Positions 23,859-42,252 are shown, counted from the first letter of the stretch. The stretch is 64,000 nucleotides of DNA from Staphylococcus saccharolyticus (GCF_900458815.1 NZ_UHDZ01000001.1:2170001-2234000); one strand, 5' to 3'. Translations and numbers: made by a program. The notes: generated from the sequence alone by a model not told the origin.

Positions 23859-24087
23859 TTTCTCGCCCTCGCTTCGAATTGTTATTAAGATGATTTTAAC
23901 ATAAAGGACTTAAATATTTGATAGATTATGTGCAATTTTTCGTAAAATCTTAATGAAATACATTTTAAAAGGTAATAATATACGTTTTTTGAATTTTATA
24001 AATATAGATTTACATAAGTGTAAATATCTAAAGTATACTGATAACTAAAAATTTATTATTTCATCAACATAAAACTATAAAGAAAAA
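23859..24087. other. AT-rich ispE upstream region without a gene
   Basis: About 230 bases, very AT-rich. It should hold the ispE-purR-ridA promoter, but I cannot single out one clear -35/-10 pair. The ispE ATG has a GAGGGCGAG site before it. No reading frame of note on either strand. Confidence 0.5.
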
Positions 24088-24116
24088 GAGTATTGAACTC
24101 AATGCCCAATACTCAC
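24081..24116 (-). terminator. Terminator of veg
   Basis: gagtattg (24088-24095) pairs with caatactc (24107-24114). It is followed on the minus strand by CTTTTTCTTT. Confidence 0.8.
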
Positions 24117-24182
24117 CTTAATTAATAAAATATAAAACTATAAAGTTCAGAGTAAACTCTTTCTCTAGTTAATTGATTCTTA

Positions 24183-24446
24183 TTAGTGTGCGACTGCTTC
24201 TTGATGATTATTTTCTTCAAATGAAACTTGTACATTTTCTGTAAGCACATCAGTGTATGTATATGATACGCGTTCAAAGTTGTGTTTATCTTGATCTAAT
24301 TCGACTATGAATACTGAAGGGTATGTTTCTTTTAAAACACCTGAGCGTTCAATCGTCTTCTTACGTCCACCATTGGCTTTAAGTACAATACGATTTCCTA
24401 AATGACAATCAATAGAATTTTTGATGTCCAAAATTGATTTTGGCAT
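24183..24446 (-). CDS. veg: Veg protein (DUF1021)
   Basis: Small conserved Firmicute protein of 87 residues; in B. subtilis Veg stimulates biofilm matrix genes and helps spore outgrowth. Features seen are '[32 protein letters not shown]' and '[14 protein letters not shown]', the standard family core, probably a small beta-barrel. Two tandem promoters and a clean terminator make it a highly transcribed single gene, as veg is in B. subtilis. Mechanism is not established. Confidence 0.92.
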   Translation of the reverse strand: MPKSILDIKNSIDCHLGNRIVLKANGGRKKTIERSGVLKETYPSVFIVELDQDKHNFERVSYTYTDVLTENVQVSFEENNHQEAVAH

Positions 24447-24471
24447 AGTGCCCCACCTCGCTACAAGTTAC

Positions 24472-24539
24472 ATAATACCATATTTGAGGCGTTTTCGTCA
24501 AATAAAGATAATTTTATCAATGTCAAAGGACTTTGTCAA
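24472..24539 (-). promoter_or_regulatory. Two tandem sigma-A promoters of veg
   Basis: Near promoter: -35 TTGACG (24496-24501), 18-base spacer, -10 TATTAT (24472-24477). Far promoter: -35 TTGACA (24534-24539), 17-base spacer, -10 TAAAAT (24511-24516). The far one begins right at the rsmA stop. They fit the known strength of veg promoters. Confidence 0.8.
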
Positions 24540-24543
24540 CATT

Positions 24544-25434
24544 TTAATTTGTTAATTTAGGGAAATTTTTCTTTTCTTCATATAATTTGGCAAAATCTTG
24601 AATTGTAAGCGTTTCGCCACGTCTTTTAGGATCGATACCTGCGCTCTCTAACCATTGACGTATATCATCTTTGTACTGTTTACCATCTTTAAAGAAGTTT
24701 TTATAGTTATTATTAATTGTTTTACGTCGTTGTGCAAAAGCAGCTTTAGCGAGTTTGAAAAATGCTTCCTCGTTATCTACATCTATAAGCGGTTGTTGCC
24801 TTTGCATTAATTTAACTACGATAGAGTCTACATCTGGGGGTGGCATAAATACAGTATTAGGCACAGTTAAAACTTTACTTGTTTCTGTATAGTACTGCGC
24901 AACAATAGATAATGAACCATAAGCTTTAGTCCCAACAGTTGCGTTAAGTCGTTCGCCTACCTCTTTTTGCATCATAACAACAAATCCATCAATAGGAACA
25001 TCTTGTTGCATTAAGTTAAGTAATATAGGAGTCGTAATATAATAAGGTAAATTAGCAACTACCATTATCTTGTCACAATCTTTTAGGTGTGTATTCACAG
25101 ATTTAGTGATATCGGCTTTAAGTATATCTTCGTTTATTATTGTGACATTATCATAAGGTGAAAGTGTATCTTCAAGAACTGTAATAAGTCTTTGGTCTAT
25201 TTCAAATGCCATGACTTTCTTAGCATTTTTAGCAAGTTGCTCTGTCAATGAACCCATTCCAGGTCCTACTTCAATCACTCCTGTTGATTTATCTATTTGA
25301 CTTGCCTCAATAATTTTATTGATAATATTTACATCAACTAAAAAATTTTGTCCTAAGCTCTTCTTAAAATTAAATCCATATTGATCAAGCAAGGCACGTG
25401 TACATGATGGGGTAGCAATATCTTTATGTTCCAT
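24544..25434 (-). CDS. rsmA: 16S rRNA dimethyladenosine transferase
   Basis: Dimethylates A1518 and A1519 of 16S rRNA late in 30S assembly (also named ksgA). It has 296 residues. The SAM-binding region is '[28 protein letters not shown]', the catalytic motif IV is 'NLPYYITTP', and '[11 protein letters not shown]' begins the domain. The start codon follows the rnmV stop with no gap, so rnmV-rsmA form one transcript, the order in B. subtilis. Related erm methylases are smaller and act on 23S; the sequence here is clearly KsgA. Confidence 0.95.
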   Translation of the reverse strand: MEHKDIATPSCTRALLDQYGFNFKKSLGQNFLVDVNIINKIIEASQIDKSTGVIEVGPGMGSLTEQLAKNAKKVMAFEIDQRLITVLEDTLSPYDNVTIINEDILKADITKSVNTHLKDCDKIMVVANLPYYITTPILLNLMQQDVPIDGFVVMMQKEVGERLNATVGTKAYGSLSIVAQYYTETSKVLTVPNTVFMPPPDVDSIVVKLMQRQQPLIDVDNEEAFFKLAKAAFAQRRKTINNNYKNFFKDGKQYKDDIRQWLESAGIDPKRRGETLTIQDFAKLYEEKKNFPKLTN

Positions 25435-25983
25435 TTAATTCTCCTTTTTTTTTTCAAATAAAGCCTTTCTCACATCATCCTCAGTATATCCAAAAGCATT
25501 AAGTTTCTTTAAGAGTTGTTTACCATTAGAATGTCCGATATGAAGCTTTCGTCCTAAGACTTCTCTTTTATATCTAGCATCTTTTCCTATAATAAGTCCT
25601 AAATCGATAAGTACACTTTTATCTATCGTTTCTTCAGATTCCTCAAAGGGTGAACTCACATGCATCAATGCTTCTTGAATATCTTTTATATTAGCATGTT
25701 CTATACCAATTTTACCCCTTTTATTTTTAGCTTTTTCTTTATCAAGATATGCATGTTTGACACCAGGAACATGATTACGTATTGTCGTTCTAATTTTATC
25801 ACCCGGGAAATCTGGGTCAGTAAATACTATCACACCTCTATTTTCTTGAGCATTTTGAATAACATCTAAAATGTCTTTATTAATCGCACTACCATTCGTT
25901 TCAATAGTATCACACTCTACTGCACTTTTTACACGTTGTGTATCATCTCTACCTTCAACTACTATGAATTCATTTATTTTCAT
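25435..25983 (-). CDS. rnmV: Ribonuclease M5
   Basis: Toprim-domain nuclease that matures 5S rRNA in low-GC Gram-positives. It has 182 residues from ATG 25983 (MKINEFIVVEGRDDTQRVKSA), chosen because GGAAGG lies seven bases upstream; the longer frame upstream lacks a site. The Toprim acid residues are E in 'VVEGRDD' and D-x-D in 'FTDPDFPGD'. The C-terminal region 'HIGHSNGKQLLKKLNAFGYT' is typical. Directly followed by rsmA. Confidence 0.94.
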   Translation of the reverse strand: MKINEFIVVEGRDDTQRVKSAVECDTIETNGSAINKDILDVIQNAQENRGVIVFTDPDFPGDKIRTTIRNHVPGVKHAYLDKEKAKNKRGKIGIEHANIKDIQEALMHVSSPFEESEETIDKSVLIDLGLIIGKDARYKREVLGRKLHIGHSNGKQLLKKLNAFGYTEDDVRKALFEKKKEN

Positions 25984-26060
25984 TTTATAACCTTCCAATA
26001 ATGTTAAAGTTGTTAGCCTCATTTTATAAAATCTATAAGTATTATCAAAATGTAAACAAT

Positions 26061-26179
26061 TAAACATGAGCTGTTTACGATGCTCTTATGCTCATGTTTA
26101 AAGAAAATGAGAAAGATATCCTTAACTTTTGAAAGAGTAAAGATTTACCTCCTATTCAAAGTTAGACACCTTTCTCATT
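26061..26179 (-). terminator. Two stem-loops between tatD and rnmV
   Basis: First after tatD: aatgagaaag (26106-26115) pairs with ctttctcatt (26170-26179), enclosing a second weak arm and a GTAAAtcTTTAC hairpin; TTTTCTTT follows on the minus strand. Next: an 11-base perfect stem taaacatgagc/gctcatgttta (26061-26071 and 26090-26100) without a clear T-run. The first is the likely tatD terminator. Confidence 0.6.
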
Positions 26180-26190
26180 GGAAAACACAC

Positions 26191-26973
26191 TTATAATTGC
26201 TTTAAGTGAAATAAGCGCTCTGCATTTTCAGTTGTTTGTTGACATACTTCCTCATATGATATACCACGTAACTCAGCTATCTGTTGAGCGACTAGTGTAA
26301 CACGTTCAGGCTCATTTCGTTTACCTCTATACGGATGTGGAGATAAATATGGTGCATCAGTTTCACATAATAATCGATTCATAGGCACATGTTTTGCCAC
26401 TTCTTTCGGTTGTTTAGCATTTTTAAATGTTACCGGTCCACCAAGGGACACATAGAAGTTTAGTTTATTAATAATAACGTCAGCAATTTCAGGTGAAGCA
26501 CTAAAACTATGCATAATACCTCCGACTTCTTCAGCATGTTCTTCTAATAGGATGTCCACACAGTCTTGAGTCGCTTCACGATTATGAATAATAATAGGTA
26601 ATTGAACACGTTTAGCAAGTGCAATTTGTTTTCTAAATACTTCCTTTTGCACATCTGCTGGTGATTTATCCCAATGATAATCCAAGCCCATTTCTCCAAT
26701 ACCTATAATTTTAGGATGCTTAGATAGACTTTCAATCCATTCCAATCTCTCTTCCGTACAATCAATAGCATCGACAGGATGCCAACCGATAATGCCATAG
26801 ATAAAATCATATTTATCTATGAGTTCCATAGTACGTTCTATCGTAGGTGTATCAAACCCCACTACAAACATTCTATCCACGCCTGCTTCTCTAGCGCGAG
26901 AGATTACCTCATTTAAATCTTCATCATATTGTTCATCATTTAAATGTACATGTGTATCGATCAACATCATCAT
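26191..26973 (-). CDS. tatD: TatD family metal-dependent DNase
   Basis: TIM-barrel metal hydrolase of the TatD/YcfH family, a 3'-5' exonuclease linked to DNA repair and quality control. It has 260 residues with metal ligands 'DTHVHLND' at the N terminus, 'GEMGLDYHWD', 'IIIHNREA', 'GIMHSFSAS' and 'LLCETDAPYLSPHPYRG'. The start is one of three consecutive ATG codons; AGGAG lies just upstream, so the second or third may be used (as MLIDTHVH). It follows metG with a short gap. Confidence 0.92.
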   Translation of the reverse strand: MMMLIDTHVHLNDEQYDEDLNEVISRAREAGVDRMFVVGFDTPTIERTMELIDKYDFIYGIIGWHPVDAIDCTEERLEWIESLSKHPKIIGIGEMGLDYHWDKSPADVQKEVFRKQIALAKRVQLPIIIHNREATQDCVDILLEEHAEEVGGIMHSFSASPEIADVIINKLNFYVSLGGPVTFKNAKQPKEVAKHVPMNRLLCETDAPYLSPHPYRGKRNEPERVTLVAQQIAELRGISYEEVCQQTTENAERLFHLKQL

Positions 26974-26994
26974 CTCTCCTATCTTTAGACAAAA

Positions 26995-28977
<1,983 letters not shown>

Positions 28978-29209
28978 TCATTAATTACATAATAAATGAT
29001 ATCTAAATTTATTTTTCTTTTCAATGAAGTAGCGCACCACTATGTATTAGTTTTTACAAATTCACATCATTTGAAAATTAATTGTCATCATCTTTACTAC
29101 AATACCATAAAATCAATGTATTATGGTGCTTTTACTTTAATTTACTCATTTCAAATATACGATTGAGATATACAGTTTTTAAACTCTAGAAAGTTGATAA
29201 ATAACACAC

Positions 29210-29240
29210 AAAAACAGTAAGCATGATTATCACTTACACA
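29210..29240 (-). terminator. Terminator of rsmI
   Basis: gtaag (29217-29221) pairs with cttac (29233-29237), with additional pairing inside (TGAT/ATCA). It is followed on the minus strand by TGTTTTTGTG. The remaining gap to metG (28969-29209) has an ACCATAA/TTATGGT hairpin and no gene. Confidence 0.65.
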
Positions 29241-29242
29241 TC

Positions 29243-30082
29243 TTACTCAACATTATGATAAATATTGTAAACTTCTCCCGTTTTCATCTGTCGATCTTGA
29301 GCAACCATTTTAATTGCTTGCTTAGGTTTTATTTGATTATTTTCGATGTAGTAATTAACATGTTCTTTGATAGTGAACATTTCATACCAAAATTCATCAT
29401 TCAGAGGCACTGCACCTTCAATTAAAATGACAAATTCCCCTTTTAGTGGTATTTCTTCTTTGCTAATTTTTTCTATCATAACGTCAACAGAATGCGTAAG
29501 TACTTGCTCAAATTTTTTTGTAAGCTCTCTACCGACAGTTACATATCTTTGAGAATCAACTTTCGCAATGGCTTTCAAGGTGTCAGTAATCCTATGAGGA
29601 GATTCATACAATATTAATGTGCTATTTTGAAACATTCTCATATTCAATATTTCAATTTTTTCTTTCTCTTTTCTAGGTAAAAATCCTAAAAATGTATATG
29701 TAAATGAAGGGAGTCCACTAGACATCAAGGCAGTTAATCCTGCATTAGGACCAGGTACAGTTTCAACGTTAATATTCTTAAGTCGTGCCTCAACAACTAG
29801 TTCATAACCTGGGTCACTTATCAAAGGGAGTCCTGCATCAGAAACTAAAGCAATATTTAATCCCTCTTCTAATTGGTCAATTAAATAACTAGTTTGTTGT
29901 TCTTTATTATGTTCATGGTAAGACTTCAAGGGAGTCTTAATATCATAATAATTACATAACTTACTCGTCACACGAGTATCCTCGCAAGCAATCATGTCCA
30001 CTTTTTTTAATGTTTCTATAGCACGATATGTAATATCACCTAAATTTCCTATTGGTGTACCTACTAAATATAAAGTTGTCAT
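29243..30082 (-). CDS. rsmI: 16S rRNA 2'-O-ribose C1402 methyltransferase
   Basis: Methylates the ribose of C1402 in 16S rRNA. It has 279 residues of the tetrapyrrole-methylase fold: 'LYLVGTPIGNLGDITYRAIETLK' at the N terminus, 'ACEDTRVTSKL', 'VSDAGLPLISDPG' and 'VPGPNAGLTALMSSGLPS'. In S. aureus loss of RsmI makes cells oxidation sensitive. It follows the GIY-YIG gene by one base in the trmN-like/GIY-YIG/rsmI operon. Confidence 0.94.
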   Translation of the reverse strand: MTTLYLVGTPIGNLGDITYRAIETLKKVDMIACEDTRVTSKLCNYYDIKTPLKSYHEHNKEQQTSYLIDQLEEGLNIALVSDAGLPLISDPGYELVVEARLKNINVETVPGPNAGLTALMSSGLPSFTYTFLGFLPRKEKEKIEILNMRMFQNSTLILYESPHRITDTLKAIAKVDSQRYVTVGRELTKKFEQVLTHSVDVMIEKISKEEIPLKGEFVILIEGAVPLNDEFWYEMFTIKEHVNYYIENNQIKPKQAIKMVAQDRQMKTGEVYNIYHNVE

Positions 30083-30083
30083 C

Positions 30084-30332
30084 CTATCCCCCCTCTATCA
30101 TTTTTAACTTTTTTTGTCTTGAAAAGGTTTTTATTTCATATTCTCGTTTTAACGCTTCAGATTTTGTATAATAAACTTCTTGATAAACTAACTGAACAGG
30201 GCGTCTCATTTTTGTATATTTAGCACCTTTTCCTTCATTATGCATACTAATTCGAGCATTTACATCTTTGGCATAACCTGTATATAAACTTCCATCGTTG
30301 CACTTTACTATATAAACAAAATGCTTATCCAT
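30084..30332 (-). CDS. GIY-YIG nuclease family protein (YazA-type)
   Basis: Small UPF0213 protein of 82 residues with a single GIY-YIG domain: 'YIVKCNDGSLYTGYAKDVNARI', the Arg in 'RISMHNEG', and 'GAKYTKMRRPVQLVYQEVY'. The fold is that of the SLX1/UvrC catalytic module, but standalone proteins like this have no proven substrate. It overlaps the upstream methyltransferase by eight bases and abuts rsmI, so it belongs to their operon. Confidence 0.92.
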   Translation of the reverse strand: MDKHFVYIVKCNDGSLYTGYAKDVNARISMHNEGKGAKYTKMRRPVQLVYQEVYYTKSEALKREYEIKTFSRQKKLKMIEGG

Positions 30333-31050
30333 AATATATACCCTTCATTTCATCACTATACGTGTTATCTTCATTATAAATGTATAAAGGTTGACGAATG
30401 TCTAACCCTTGTTTACCACCTTTACGCCCTTCCACTACTATGGCTTGAGCAGGTTTGTTCATCTTACTATACACAAGCGTGAGTCTCTTTGGCTCAATTT
30501 TAGCACTTCTCATTTCAGTTAAGACATCCATAAGTCTTTCCGCTCTGTGAACAATGATAAATCGTCCACCTTCTTTAAGTACATGCTTAGCAGCTACAAC
30601 ACAATCTTTCAAATCACACATTACCTCATGACGCGCTATTTTATGAGCTTCTATTTGATGCTGATTGAGCTGATTCATTTTAAAATAAGGAGGGTTACAG
30701 GTAACTAATGTGTATTGTGAAGGTTTGAATGTACGATTTACAGTTTTTAAGTCCATCAAGTGCATTGTCAGCTTACTATCTAGCTGATTTAAAACAAAGC
30801 TTCGGCGTGCCATATCAACTAGTTGAGGCTGTACTTCAATGCCTTCAATAGATTGTGTGCACTTTGCAGATAGTAATAATGGAATAACTCCATTTCCAGA
30901 ACATAAATCTATTATCTTGTCATTTTTTCTAACTTCTGTTAAATGGCCTAATAATAATGCATCTGTTGAAAATGAAAAAACATCATCATTTTGAATGATT
31001 TCATAACCTTCTCTAATCAAATAATCAATTCGTTCGTTTTCTTTTAGCAT
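30325..31050 (-). CDS. tRNA1(Val) (adenine-N6)-methyltransferase-like protein (YabB)
   Basis: Class I SAM methyltransferase of the TrmN6 type, predicted to modify tRNA position 37. It has 241 residues with SAM motif 'KIIDLCSGNGVIPLLLSAK', catalytic 'VTCNPPYFK' (an N6-adenine NPPY motif), and a C-terminal 'VVEGRKGGKQGLDI'. The N-terminal 'YEIIQNDDVFSFSTDALLL' is typical. It heads the operon with the GIY-YIG gene and rsmI. The target was shown for E. coli YfiC; equivalence here is inferred. Confidence 0.9.
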   Translation of the reverse strand: MLKENERIDYLIREGYEIIQNDDVFSFSTDALLLGHLTEVRKNDKIIDLCSGNGVIPLLLSAKCTQSIEGIEVQPQLVDMARRSFVLNQLDSKLTMHLMDLKTVNRTFKPSQYTLVTCNPPYFKMNQLNQHQIEAHKIARHEVMCDLKDCVVAAKHVLKEGGRFIIVHRAERLMDVLTEMRSAKIEPKRLTLVYSKMNKPAQAIVVEGRKGGKQGLDIRQPLYIYNEDNTYSDEMKGIYYG

Positions 31051-31061
31051 GTCACTTACAC

Positions 31062-31115
31062 CTAAAAAAAGGATGTATTTATAGCATTAAGTCCATACTT
31101 TTAATACACCCTTAT
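31062..31115 (-). terminator. Terminator of yabA
   Basis: ggatgtatt (31071-31079) pairs with aatacaccc (31103-31111) with one G-T pair. It is followed on the minus strand by TTTTTTT. Confidence 0.75.
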
Positions 31116-31141
31116 GTTTACCCTTTCAATCATTTAGAACT

Positions 31142-31489
31142 TTAATCACTTAAAACATTTAAACATAATAGACAATCTTCACCATACCGATGTTTTCCAA
31201 ATAATTCACCTTTACATATATGAAAACCTTCTCGATAAAGCATTGCCAAATTATCTTTACTCGGAGATGGCATCTTTATATTTTTTGAGTGGTTTCTTTC
31301 TTGATTGTTATCAGTTGCTTGCTCAGTTTTATCCATTAATCTTTTTAAATTTTCATTCTCTACTTGTAGAGCAACGTTGTCCTCAACCAGCTCTACAGCT
31401 AGATCTTTGAGTTCTATCATATCTTCAGTCAACTGATTTACATTACGTTCTAACCTTGTAAGTCTTTCAAACAATTCATTTCTATTCAA
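31142..31489 (-). CDS. yabA: Replication initiation control protein YabA
   Basis: Bridges DnaA and the DnaN clamp to restrain re-initiation. It has 115 residues: an N-terminal coiled coil (about 1-60, '[26 protein letters not shown]'), a flexible linker, and a C-terminal zinc module ('[26 protein letters not shown]') with the His-Cys and CxxC ligands. It lies 16 bases downstream of ricT within the holB-ricT-yabA cluster, tying it to replication genes. Confidence 0.92.
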   Translation of the reverse strand: MNRNELFERLTRLERNVNQLTEDMIELKDLAVELVEDNVALQVENENLKRLMDKTEQATDNNQERNHSKNIKMPSPSKDNLAMLYREGFHICKGELFGKHRYGEDCLLCLNVLSD

Positions 31490-31505
31490 AGATCAGTCAA
31501 CCTCC

Positions 31506-32309
31506 TTAGTTCAACGCTTCTATTTCTTCCAATCTATATTCTAACGGTTGCTCAAGACCTTCTATTTTAACCTGCATAGAAATATCTAAAATATTTAGTC
31601 CAACGACCTTTCCATTACCATCAGGAGTATGAATAGTATCTCCAATATCAGGTAATTGAGATCTTGCTTCTTCATAATAATCATTTTCATATTTAAGACA
31701 ACACATTAAACGGCCACATGCTCCTGAAATTTTAGTAGGATTTAAGGATAAATTTTGATCTTTTGCCATCTTAATAGAAACAGGTTCAAAATCTCCTAAA
31801 AAAGTAGAGCAACATAGTGAACGGCCACATGGACCTATACCACCTAATAATTTCGCTTCATCTCTGACACCAATCTGACGTAATTCAATTCTTGTTTTTA
31901 AATTTTGTGCCAATATTTTAACTAATTTTCGAAAATCAATACGATCATCAGCTGTAAAATTAAAAATCACCTTAGATTTATCTAATGTATATTCACAATT
32001 TACTAAACGCATATCTAGTCTTTGTTCTTTCACAACTCTTTTGCATAGTTCTAATGCTTTTAAAGCATCACGTTCATTATTGTCATATGTAGTTTTATCT
32101 TCATTAGTCACTAAACGTATAATTTCTTTTAATGGTAAAGTAACATCTTTGTTATCCACTTCTTTTGGCGGAAACTTTACTAGTCCTATTTCAATACCTC
32201 TTTTAGATTCAACAACAACCTGATCTCCTACCTTTACATCTAAGTGGTTAGGCGCGTAGTATTCCAATTTCCCAGCTTTCTGAAACTGAACACCTACAAC
32301 ATTTGGCAT
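31506..32309 (-). CDS. ricT: PSP1-domain protein RicT (YaaT)
   Basis: Subunit of the RicA-RicF-RicT complex, which in B. subtilis binds [4Fe-4S] clusters and directs RNase Y maturation of mRNAs. It has 267 residues. Cysteine motifs are 'GPCGRSLCCSTFLGD' (about 158-172) and 'SGACGRLMCCLKYENDYY', needed for cluster binding. The PSP1 domain covers about 60-150. The start is one base past the holB stop, so they are co-transcribed. Only RicT is encoded in this window. Confidence 0.91.
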   Translation of the reverse strand: MPNVVGVQFQKAGKLEYYAPNHLDVKVGDQVVVESKRGIEIGLVKFPPKEVDNKDVTLPLKEIIRLVTNEDKTTYDNNERDALKALELCKRVVKEQRLDMRLVNCEYTLDKSKVIFNFTADDRIDFRKLVKILAQNLKTRIELRQIGVRDEAKLLGGIGPCGRSLCCSTFLGDFEPVSIKMAKDQNLSLNPTKISGACGRLMCCLKYENDYYEEARSQLPDIGDTIHTPDGNGKVVGLNILDISMQVKIEGLEQPLEYRLEEIEALN

Positions 32310-32310
32310 T

Positions 32311-33237
32311 TTAAATCACACCTTTTATTACTATTTGTTCAAATACAAGTGTTGGGTTAACATTTTGATTTAATTTTTTGTGCGCTTCAGTGATTTGATC
32401 ATACATTAAAATTAACTGATTATACGTTAAACGTTCCGCATAATTCTTAATTTCTTCACTTAAATCACTATATATAAAATGATTGTCAATATCTACTTTA
32501 GCGTGCATAATATCTTCAAAAAAACCATTCACTGCAGCTAAAGTTAACAATTGTAATTTGCGATTCTTGGCTTGTTTAAGTAATTCAATAATTCCTATCA
32601 AAGCCATGGATTTATTTGTTAAAATTAATTCGCACCATCGAATCATTGACTTTCTCAAAGCAGTTAAATCAAATTCTTCATTTAATGATATAGCAGTTTC
32701 TAACTGAGTTGTATATGTACTTATCATTTCTGCCACTGGTCTCGTTAAAGAAGCTTCTACCAATTTTTCAATAAATTGCTGTCTGTCTATAGGCTTAAAA
32801 TAAACATGTTGGCATCTCGAATGTATAGTATCCAAAATTTGTTCAGGCTTGGTAGATAATAAAATAGCAATTGTATTCTTAGGTGGTTCCTCTAAAAATT
32901 TTAGTATACTATTTTCACCTTGAACAGTTAATTTTTCAAAATCTTCTATAATATAAACTTTATACTGACCTTCTATGGATAATTGATTCATGTGATGAAC
33001 AAGTTTTTCAATTTGTTCTTTTTTTATTGTATTCTCTTCAGTTGAAACATACATAAAGTCAGGGTGATTAAACGTACCAACTTTCAGTTCACATTGCTCA
33101 TCATTATCACAAAGAATTAATTTAGAAAAATTAATAGCAACACGCTTCATTGTTTGAGCATCATCACCTTCAAACAAGTAAGCATGGGATAATTTACTTG
33201 AATGATACGCATTCGCTAACTGTTGTTGCTCATCCAT
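32311..33237 (-). CDS. holB: DNA polymerase III delta prime subunit
   Basis: Clamp-loader subunit that works with DnaX and HolA. It has 308 residues from ATG 33237 (MDEQQQLANAYHSSKLSHAYLF), chosen because AAGGAG lies upstream and 308 is the staphylococcal length. Features are 'NFSKLILC', 'GENSILKFLEEPPKNTIAIL' (RFC-like SRC region with 'IHSRCQHV'), and no functional P-loop, as expected for delta prime. It heads holB-ricT-yabA. dnaX is also in this window, at 43670-45373. Confidence 0.93.
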   Translation of the reverse strand: MDEQQQLANAYHSSKLSHAYLFEGDDAQTMKRVAINFSKLILCDNDEQCELKVGTFNHPDFMYVSTEENTIKKEQIEKLVHHMNQLSIEGQYKVYIIEDFEKLTVQGENSILKFLEEPPKNTIAILLSTKPEQILDTIHSRCQHVYFKPIDRQQFIEKLVEASLTRPVAEMISTYTTQLETAISLNEEFDLTALRKSMIRWCELILTNKSMALIGIIELLKQAKNRKLQLLTLAAVNGFFEDIMHAKVDIDNHFIYSDLSEEIKNYAERLTYNQLILMYDQITEAHKKLNQNVNPTLVFEQIVIKGVI

Positions 33238-33561
33238 GATCAGCTTGCTCCTTCTACTTACTCTTTTATAATACAAAAAGGCCACCCAAATCATAGCTTT
33301 AGACTTTCGACATGTTTCCTTCATTCAAATTCCAAACGACAAATACAATCTTAATCAAACGCATATAACTATTAAATTCTATGCTATAATTCTAAGGATA
33401 TTCATTAAAATTTGAATGAAAACGTCTTTAATCTTAAACTTCATTTAAAGTAGCCAACATTATAAAATAAAGAATTCTATATTAAAAATGTACCCCAATA
33501 AATTCATTCATCAATGTTGTCACAATTATACGTAAACGACATAATCAATCTTTATAACTGA
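33238..33561. other. yaaQ-holB gap
   Basis: About 320 bases, AT-rich. The minus strand holds an open stretch (upstream extension of holB, 'MKETCRKSKAMIWVAFLYYK') that I reject as coding. The holB promoter should be here; a possible -10 TATAAT reads near 33459-33464, but with no firm -35. No terminator was found for yaaQ. Confidence 0.4.
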
Positions 33562-35877
<2,316 letters not shown>

Positions 35878-35912
35878 TATTAGCCACTCTTTTCAAATAC
35901 AAATCTAACACC

Positions 35913-36440
35913 TTATCTTATATGTGATAAATCGTCATCATGTTTATTAATCCAATTTTTCTTGAGTAAACCCATAACATAACAATCTCTGTACTCACCT
36001 CTTGTATAAAAATGTTCTTTTAATGTTCCCTCTATTTCAAAATTATTACTTTTATAAATATGTACTGCTTTCTCATTCTTTATATCCACATATAAATATA
36101 CTTTATTCATATTTAATACTAAAAATGCGTAATCTATTGCCATTTTAAATGCTTTCTTAGCATAACCTTTATTCGCATATTGAGGATCAATAATAATCAA
36201 CACTTCACATGTTCTATGTATAAAATTAATTTCTAATAGCTCTACAACACCTATAGACTTCGACTTTTCTTCTACAATGAAACGACGCTCTGACTCATCT
36301 AAGATATGTTTCTTATATAAATTTTCTAATTCACTCAGTGATTGGTAAGGTTCTTCAAACCAATATGACATAATAGAATACTCATTGTTCAAATAATGAA
36401 CAAAAGGTAAATCTGTCTCTTCCAATGCCCGAATAATCAT
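35913..36440 (-). CDS. GNAT N-acetyltransferase, spermidine acetyltransferase-like
   Basis: GNAT-fold protein of 175 residues. The acetyl-CoA loop is 'IIDPQYANKGYAKKAFKMAIDYAF', followed by 'NMNKVYLYVDIKNEKAVHIYKSNNFEIEGTLKEHFYTRGEYRDCYVMGL', the RimJ/SpeG layout. The overall pattern (E-D-L-P-F N terminus, 'YSIMSYWFEEPY') looks like bacterial spermidine acetyltransferases. It lies 35 bases upstream of the decarboxylase and reads the same way, so a polyamine-related pair is plausible. Substrate is not shown. Confidence 0.8.
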   Translation of the reverse strand: MIIRALEETDLPFVHYLNNEYSIMSYWFEEPYQSLSELENLYKKHILDESERRFIVEEKSKSIGVVELLEINFIHRTCEVLIIIDPQYANKGYAKKAFKMAIDYAFLVLNMNKVYLYVDIKNEKAVHIYKSNNFEIEGTLKEHFYTRGEYRDCYVMGLLKKNWINKHDDDLSHIR

Positions 36441-37004
36441 AATAAAATCCTTTCCTCTTATATCTATTTAATACTAGTGTATTAAAAAAACAAAAAATAC
36501 TCTAATACTTTAAACAATTACTATTTAAAACTTGCGCTTAGTATGATAAAAAGAGACATTCAATACTTTCATTTTTCAACGTCTACTTCCAAGTATGATA
36601 TATTGTCTAATAATTTCCAATAGTTCCTAATAATTCACATTATTAATTAAGGAGATAGGATAGAATTCGTTGTCCCACCCCAGCAACGAAAGCTAGTGTT
36701 GAAAAAAGCTTGACTTGATATAAGTGCATTTTCAATTCAGTCATCGATTGCCGATACAAAAGAGACCTGAGACAATGATTGATGTCCGAGGCTATTTAGA
36801 ACATCAGTCTACTACCATTGGGTACTAAAAAGCTTACTCTACTCAAGATAAGCGCTCTCATCTTTCTTCATTTGTATCCCTCATCAGATTCATTTAGCTC
36901 GACTAAATTCGTTGCTCTCGCTTCTTAATTCATTAGCTCCAAACACTTTCTCTTCGTTGAGAATTTTACTTTTTCTATATCAAATACTCTCTATTTTTAA
37001 ACAT
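36441..37004. other. Long intergenic region before the rRNA operon
   Basis: About 560 bases without a convincing gene. It contains an intergenic repeat copy at 36650-36690. The rest (36700-36990) is somewhat richer in mixed bases and includes a gagacctgagacaatg segment, possibly remnant sequence. No tRNA was seen, although rRNA operons in this genus often carry them after 5S. Confidence 0.5.
36650..36690. repeat. Dispersed intergenic repeat, copy 2
   Basis: Shares 'gga(g/t)aggaNagaattc' and 'tgtcccacccc' with the copy at 9391-9445, but is shorter in the middle: agaattcgttgtcccacccc reads straight through. Lies between the GNAT gene and the rRNA operon. Confidence 0.55.
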
Positions 37005-37028
37005 AAAAAAAGAGACCTTACGGTCCCG
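37005..37028 (-). terminator. rRNA operon terminator
   Basis: Minus strand GGGACC-GTAA-GGTCTC followed by TTTTTTT; the stem has one G-T pair. It lies about 35 bases past the 5S gene. Confidence 0.85.
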
Positions 37029-37062
37029 ATTCAGCTCATCGCATCCATACGATTTGTATATT

Positions 37063-37177
37063 GCCTGGCAACGTCCTACTCTAGCGGAACGTCAGTCCGA
37101 CTACCATCGGCGCTAAGGAGCTTAACTTCTGTGTTCGGCATGGGAACAGGTGTGACCTCCTTGCCATTGTCACCAGA
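37063..37177 (-). rRNA. rrf: 5S ribosomal RNA
   Basis: Minus strand begins TCTGGTGACAATGGC and ends GACGTTGCCAGGC, so the two ends pair as the 5S terminal stem; the interior 'GAACACAGAAGTTAAGCTC' is the conserved loop region. About 115 bases, as in other staphylococci. RNase M5, encoded at 25435-25983, is the maturation enzyme. Ends are estimated to within a few bases. Confidence 0.95.
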
Positions 37178-37245
37178 CAAGTGAATGTTTATACATTCAA
37201 AACTAGATAGTAAGTAAGGTTTTGTGTCGCAAAACATTTTTATTT

Positions 37246-42098
<4,853 letters not shown>

Positions 42099-42223
42099 AA
42101 TTATGATGTTTGATTAGCTCATAAATACTAATAGTTTATAACGTTTCGTTACTATTTATTGGAATTAACGTTGACATATTGTCATTCAGTTTTCAATGTT
42201 CATTTCGTTACCGACAAGAAGTA

Positions 42224-42252
42224 ATTATACGCTTCATTAAAGACTAAGTCAA
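42224..42252 (-). promoter_or_regulatory. rRNA promoter P2
   Basis: Minus strand: -35 TTGACT (42247-42252), 17-base spacer, -10 TATAAT (42224-42229). Near-consensus, about 125 bases before 16S. Confidence 0.88.
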
